Below, piece after piece: positions 61,545 to 64,000 of a stretch of 64,000 bases of DNA (its first letter is position 1; each line of letters starts with the position of its first letter). The notes beneath the pieces are model-generated. The model did not search any database, was not told the DNA's origin, and saw only the letters and a program-made list of their open reading frames with translations. The stretch is taken from contig NZ_JNWK01000007.1 of assembly GCF_000716445.1 (NCBI RefSeq), forward strand, positions 170,246-234,245, given 5' to 3'. The stretch is from Streptomyces wedmorensis (GTDB lineage: Bacteria > Actinomycetota > Actinomycetes > Streptomycetales > Streptomycetaceae). The translations under genes and the position numbers were made by a program.

Positions 61545-62737
61545 CCGCGGCGGACCGCCTCGCGGAGGCCCGGGAACTCCTGGCCTCCGCCCCCGTCGTC
61601 GACGGCCACAACGACCTGCCGTGGGCGCTGCGCAAGCACGTGCGCTACGACCTCGACCGGCTCGACATCGCCGCCGACCTGACCGGTGCCCTCCACACCG
61701 ACCTCGCCCGGCTGCGGGCCGGCGGCGTCGGCGCCCAGTTCTGGTCCGTGTACGTGCCGGGCCGGCTGGCCGGCGACAACGCGGTCAGCGCCACCCTGGA
61801 GCAGATCGACGTCGTCGACCGCCTCCTGGAGCGGTACGCCGCCGACCTCGCCCCGGCCCTCACGGCGGACGACATGGAGGCGGCCCGCGCGCAGGGCCGC
61901 ATCGCCTCCCTCAAGGGCGCCGAGGGCGGCCACTCGATCAACAACTCCCTCGCCACCCTGCGCGCCCTGCACACCCTGGGCGTGCGGTACATGACGCTCA
62001 CGCACAACGAGAACAACGACTGGGCGGACTCGGCGACCGACGAGCCCGGCGTCGGCGGCCTCACCGCCTTCGGCCGGCAGGTCGTCCGCGAGATGAACCG
62101 CTCCGGCATGCTCGTCGACCTCTCGCACGTCGCCGCCGGCACCATGCGGGACGCGCTCGACGCCACGGCGGCGCCGGTGATCTTCTCGCACTCCTCGGCC
62201 CGTGCCGTCTGCGACCACCCGCGCAACATCCCGGACGACGTCCTGGAGCGGCTGCCCGCCAACGGCGGCGTCGCGATGGCCACCTTCGTGCCCAAGTTCA
62301 TCCTCCCCGCGGCCGTCGAATGGACCGCCCGGGCGGACGACAACCTGCGCGCGCACGGCCGCGACCACCTCGACACCACTCCCGAGGCCATGCGGATCCA
62401 CCGCGCCTTCGAGGAGGCGAACCCCCGCCCCGTCGTGACCGCGGCCACGGTCGCCGACCACCTCGACCACATGCGCGAGGCCGCCGGCATCGACCACATC
62501 GGCATCGGCGGCGACTACGACGGCACCGCCTTCACCCCCGCCGGCCTCGACGACGTCGCCGGCTACCCCAACCTGATCGCGGAGCTGCTCCACCGCGGCT
62601 GGTCCCACCGCGACCTCGCCCGGCTCACCTGGTCCAACGCGGTCCGCGTCCTGCGCGACGCGGAGGCGGTCTCCCGCGACCTGAAGAGCCGTACCGCCCC
62701 GTCGAACGCCACGATCGACGTGCTCGACGCGGCCTGA
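61541..62737 (+). CDS. membrane dipeptidase family protein (M19)
   Basis: 398-residue zinc metallopeptidase. Metal and catalytic residues appear in [12 protein letters not shown] (His-x-Asp), [11 protein letters not shown] (bridging Glu), LVDLSHVA and [11 protein letters not shown] (His), and [11 protein letters not shown] (Asp). No signal peptide, so it is cytoplasmic here. It cleaves dipeptides, sometimes D-amino-acid-containing. It is coupled to purE by a 4-nt overlap and followed by its degenerate paralogue. Confidence 0.92.
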   Translation: MTAADRLAEARELLASAPVVDGHNDLPWALRKHVRYDLDRLDIAADLTGALHTDLARLRAGGVGAQFWSVYVPGRLAGDNAVSATLEQIDVVDRLLERYAADLAPALTADDMEAARAQGRIASLKGAEGGHSINNSLATLRALHTLGVRYMTLTHNENNDWADSATDEPGVGGLTAFGRQVVREMNRSGMLVDLSHVAAGTMRDALDATAAPVIFSHSSARAVCDHPRNIPDDVLERLPANGGVAMATFVPKFILPAAVEWTARADDNLRAHGRDHLDTTPEAMRIHRAFEEANPRPVVTAATVADHLDHMREAAGIDHIGIGGDYDGTAFTPAGLDDVAGYPNLIAELLHRGWSHRDLARLTWSNAVRVLRDAEAVSRDLKSRTAPSNATIDVLDAA

Positions 62738-62799
62738 GGCCTCACCCGGACGGCGTACTCCGCCGCGCCCCCCGAGGGGGCCGGTGGCACGGTGGACGG

Positions 62800-62829
62800 T
62801 ACTGCCCCGCCGCTCTCGGCGGGGCGGTA
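62800..62829 (+). terminator. terminator between dipeptidase and its paralogue
   Basis: TACTGCCCCGCCG (62800-62812) / CGGCGGGGCGGTA (62817-62829), one G-T wobble, 4-nt loop. It implies the paralogue has its own promoter. Confidence 0.75.
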
Positions 62830-62856
62830 CTGCATCGCCGAGTTCGGAGTAAGACC

Positions 62857-63780
62857 ATGGCGGAACTGCTAGACGACCATCCCACCCTCTCCACCGTCCC
62901 TGCCGCCGCCGGCGAGCTCGCCCCCCCGGAGCCACCGCCGCCGCTCGACGAGACGGCCCGGGCACGGGCCATCCTCGCCGCCCAGCCCGTCACCGAGGGG
63001 CACGCCGGACTCCCCAGCTCGCTCGACCCCGAGGACCTGCCGCCCGTCCGCGCCGCCGAGGTCGGGGCTCAGCTCTGGTCGCTGCTCGTGGAGGCCGACG
63101 AGGGCATCATCGGGACCCTGCGGCGGATCGACGCCGTCCGGGCCCTCGTCGCCGCCTGTCCGGAGGACCTGAGGCTGGCGTACACGACCTCGGAGATGGC
63201 CCACGCCCGCAACTGCGGCCGCGTCGCCGCCCTGCTCGGGCCGGTCGGCTGGACCGCCCTCGGCGGCTCCGCGGCCACCCTGCGGGCGTACCACGCGCTC
63301 GGCGTACGGGCCGTGAACCTGACCAGTTTCGACCGATTCGCCCGTGACGCGGTACGGGAGATGAACCGCATCGGCCTGGCCGTGGACCTCTCCGGCGCCG
63401 ACCAGGACACGGTCCGCCGCACCCTCGCGGTGACCCGCGCCCCGGCCCTGCTGACCCGGGCGGCCCCGGAAGGACTGCCGGACGACGTGCTGAGCCTGCT
63501 CGGCGCGAACGGCGCCGTCTGCATGGTCACGGTGACCGACGACACGGCCGCCGTCGCCGACGTCCTCGACCGGGTGCGGGCCGGGGCGGGCGCGCACTGC
63601 GCGGGCGTCTCGCACACCACCGACCCGGACACCGGCTACGTGCCGCTCTTCGCCGAGCTGCTCCGCCGGGGCTGGACCGCGCAGGAGCTGGTCGGGCTCG
63701 CGCACGCCAACGTCACCCGGGCGCTGCGCGAGACGGAGTTCCTGGCCCGCACGAACCGCATCCGTCCGGCCGCGGCCTGA
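62857..63780 (+). CDS. catalytically degenerate M19 dipeptidase paralogue
   Basis: 307 residues aligned along its length with the upstream dipeptidase, but with metal ligands replaced. DGHND becomes [13 protein letters not shown] becomes LGPVGWTA, VDLSHVA becomes VDLSGAD, FSHSSAR becomes LTRAAPE, and GIGGDYDG becomes GVSHTTDP. It keeps structural motifs (REMNRIGLAVDLS, IPDDVL-like LPDDVLSLLGANGA, FAELLRRGWTAQELVGLAHANVTRAL). A ~40-residue Pro-rich N-terminal extension is added, and internal loops are shorter. GGAG lies 8 nt before the ATG. The frame is intact with normal codon bias, so it is probably expressed as a non-catalytic protein. Confidence 0.88.
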   Translation: MAELLDDHPTLSTVPAAAGELAPPEPPPPLDETARARAILAAQPVTEGHAGLPSSLDPEDLPPVRAAEVGAQLWSLLVEADEGIIGTLRRIDAVRALVAACPEDLRLAYTTSEMAHARNCGRVAALLGPVGWTALGGSAATLRAYHALGVRAVNLTSFDRFARDAVREMNRIGLAVDLSGADQDTVRRTLAVTRAPALLTRAAPEGLPDDVLSLLGANGAVCMVTVTDDTAAVADVLDRVRAGAGAHCAGVSHTTDPDTGYVPLFAELLRRGWTAQELVGLAHANVTRALRETEFLARTNRIRPAAA

Positions 63781-63790
63781 CCGCAGGGAG

Positions 63791-63831
63791 ACGAGGAGGG
63801 GCGCACCGCCGGGCGGTGCGCCCCTCCTCGT
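63791..63831 (+). terminator. terminator after the dipeptidase paralogue
   Basis: ACGAGGAGGGGCGCACCGC / GCGGTGCGCCCCTCCTCGT, perfect 19-bp stem with a 3-nt loop, 10 nt after the stop. Confidence 0.9.
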
Positions 63832-63842
63832 CGTAACGGACA

Positions 63843-63888
63843 CCCCTAGGGCCTGTCCGGCGGATCAGGGCCGGACAGGCCCTGGGGG
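63843..63888. repeat. GGGCCTGTCCGG palindromic element
   Basis: AGGGCCTGTCCGG (63848-63860) / CCGGACAGGCCCT (63871-63883), perfect 13-bp arms and a 10-nt loop, extended by CCCC/GGGG. A single arm-like copy (CCCCCTGGGGCCTGTCC) occurs at 15162-15178 just past the tetR-type gene, so this may be a dispersed element. Confidence 0.55.
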
Positions 63889-64000
63889 GCGTCTTGCCGC
63901 CCCCTAGACGAGTAAGTCCGAAGTCTTCGGGCGCATGAAGCGAGGGTCTCGTTGGTCCGTTTGTGACGACAGACCTCGAAACCCTCGCGACAGCACTGTA
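63889..64000. other. right edge, no gene seen
   Basis: No coding frame supported. It contains a small stem CCGAAG-T-CTTCGG (63918-63930) and an interrupted inverted repeat GCGAGGGT (63940-63947) / ACCCTCGC (63981-63988). Confidence 0.4.

Overview
The window is high-GC actinobacterial DNA, almost certainly a Streptomyces chromosome core segment. The evidence is strong G/C third-position bias, GTG/TTG starts, many 4-nt ATGA/GTGA gene overlaps, a tRNA-Leu(UAA) of the bldA type, an Rpf/c-di-AMP riboswitch locus beside enolase, a Rex-type operator, LAXTG/LPXTG sortase substrates and a hut operon built around formimidoylglutamate deiminase. From memory, much of the gene order is collinear with S. 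coelicolor from about SCO3098 down to about SCO3057. I could not check this.

Layout. 0-0.7 kb: 3' part of a cytochrome P450. 0.8-3 kb: two secreted Rpf/LysM muralytic enzymes, the second behind a ydaO riboswitch. 3.3-6.7 kb: eno, divIC-like, DUF501, ppx. 7.1-10 kb: type II NADH dehydrogenase and a cyclopropane-fatty-acid-synthase-like methyltransferase. 10-13.4 kb: MacB/FtsX-type ABC exporter. 13.8 kb: bldA, followed by a five-unit tandem repeat. 14.2-18.3 kb: Bax-inhibitor-1 protein, a TetR/hydrolase pair with twin palindromic operators, and small conserved proteins. 18.4-18.6 kb: a very large inverted repeat that meets a 3'-truncated thiolase. 19.8-22.3 kb: SGNH hydrolase and cystathionine beta-synthase. 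22.7-27.6 kb: RpiR regulator, a four-gene Roadblock/LC7 operon, an SRPBCC protein and a fold-III PLP decarboxylase. 27.7-33.3 kb: hutU, M20 amidohydrolase, hutF, hutI.

33.4-48.6 kb looks like an accessory insertion. It carries a lipoprotein, a kinase-fold protein, a second lipoprotein, a secreted amidase, a decayed subtilisin-type protease gene, and an eight-gene surface-polysaccharide locus (GNAT/FemAB-like, GT2, deacetylase, two membrane proteins, GH26-like hydrolase, flippase, DegT aminotransferase). 48.8-50.8 kb: SigB-family sigma factor with a divergent STAS antagonist and an anti-sigma kinase. 51-55 kb: a coupled four-gene operon for two sortase-anchored proteins sharing a repeated domain. 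55.1-63.8 kb: POT peptide transporter, OmpR/HK two-component pair, GtrA, purK-purE, an active-looking membrane dipeptidase and a paralogue lacking its metal ligands.

Functional themes are cell-envelope remodelling and development (Rpfs, DivIC, bldA, sortase substrates, exopolysaccharide), redox control (Rex site near ndh), histidine catabolism and purine synthesis. The most unusual items are the foldback at the thiolase 3' end, the Roadblock operon without a GTPase, the sortase-substrate operon, the polysaccharide locus and the metal-ligand-free dipeptidase paralogue.
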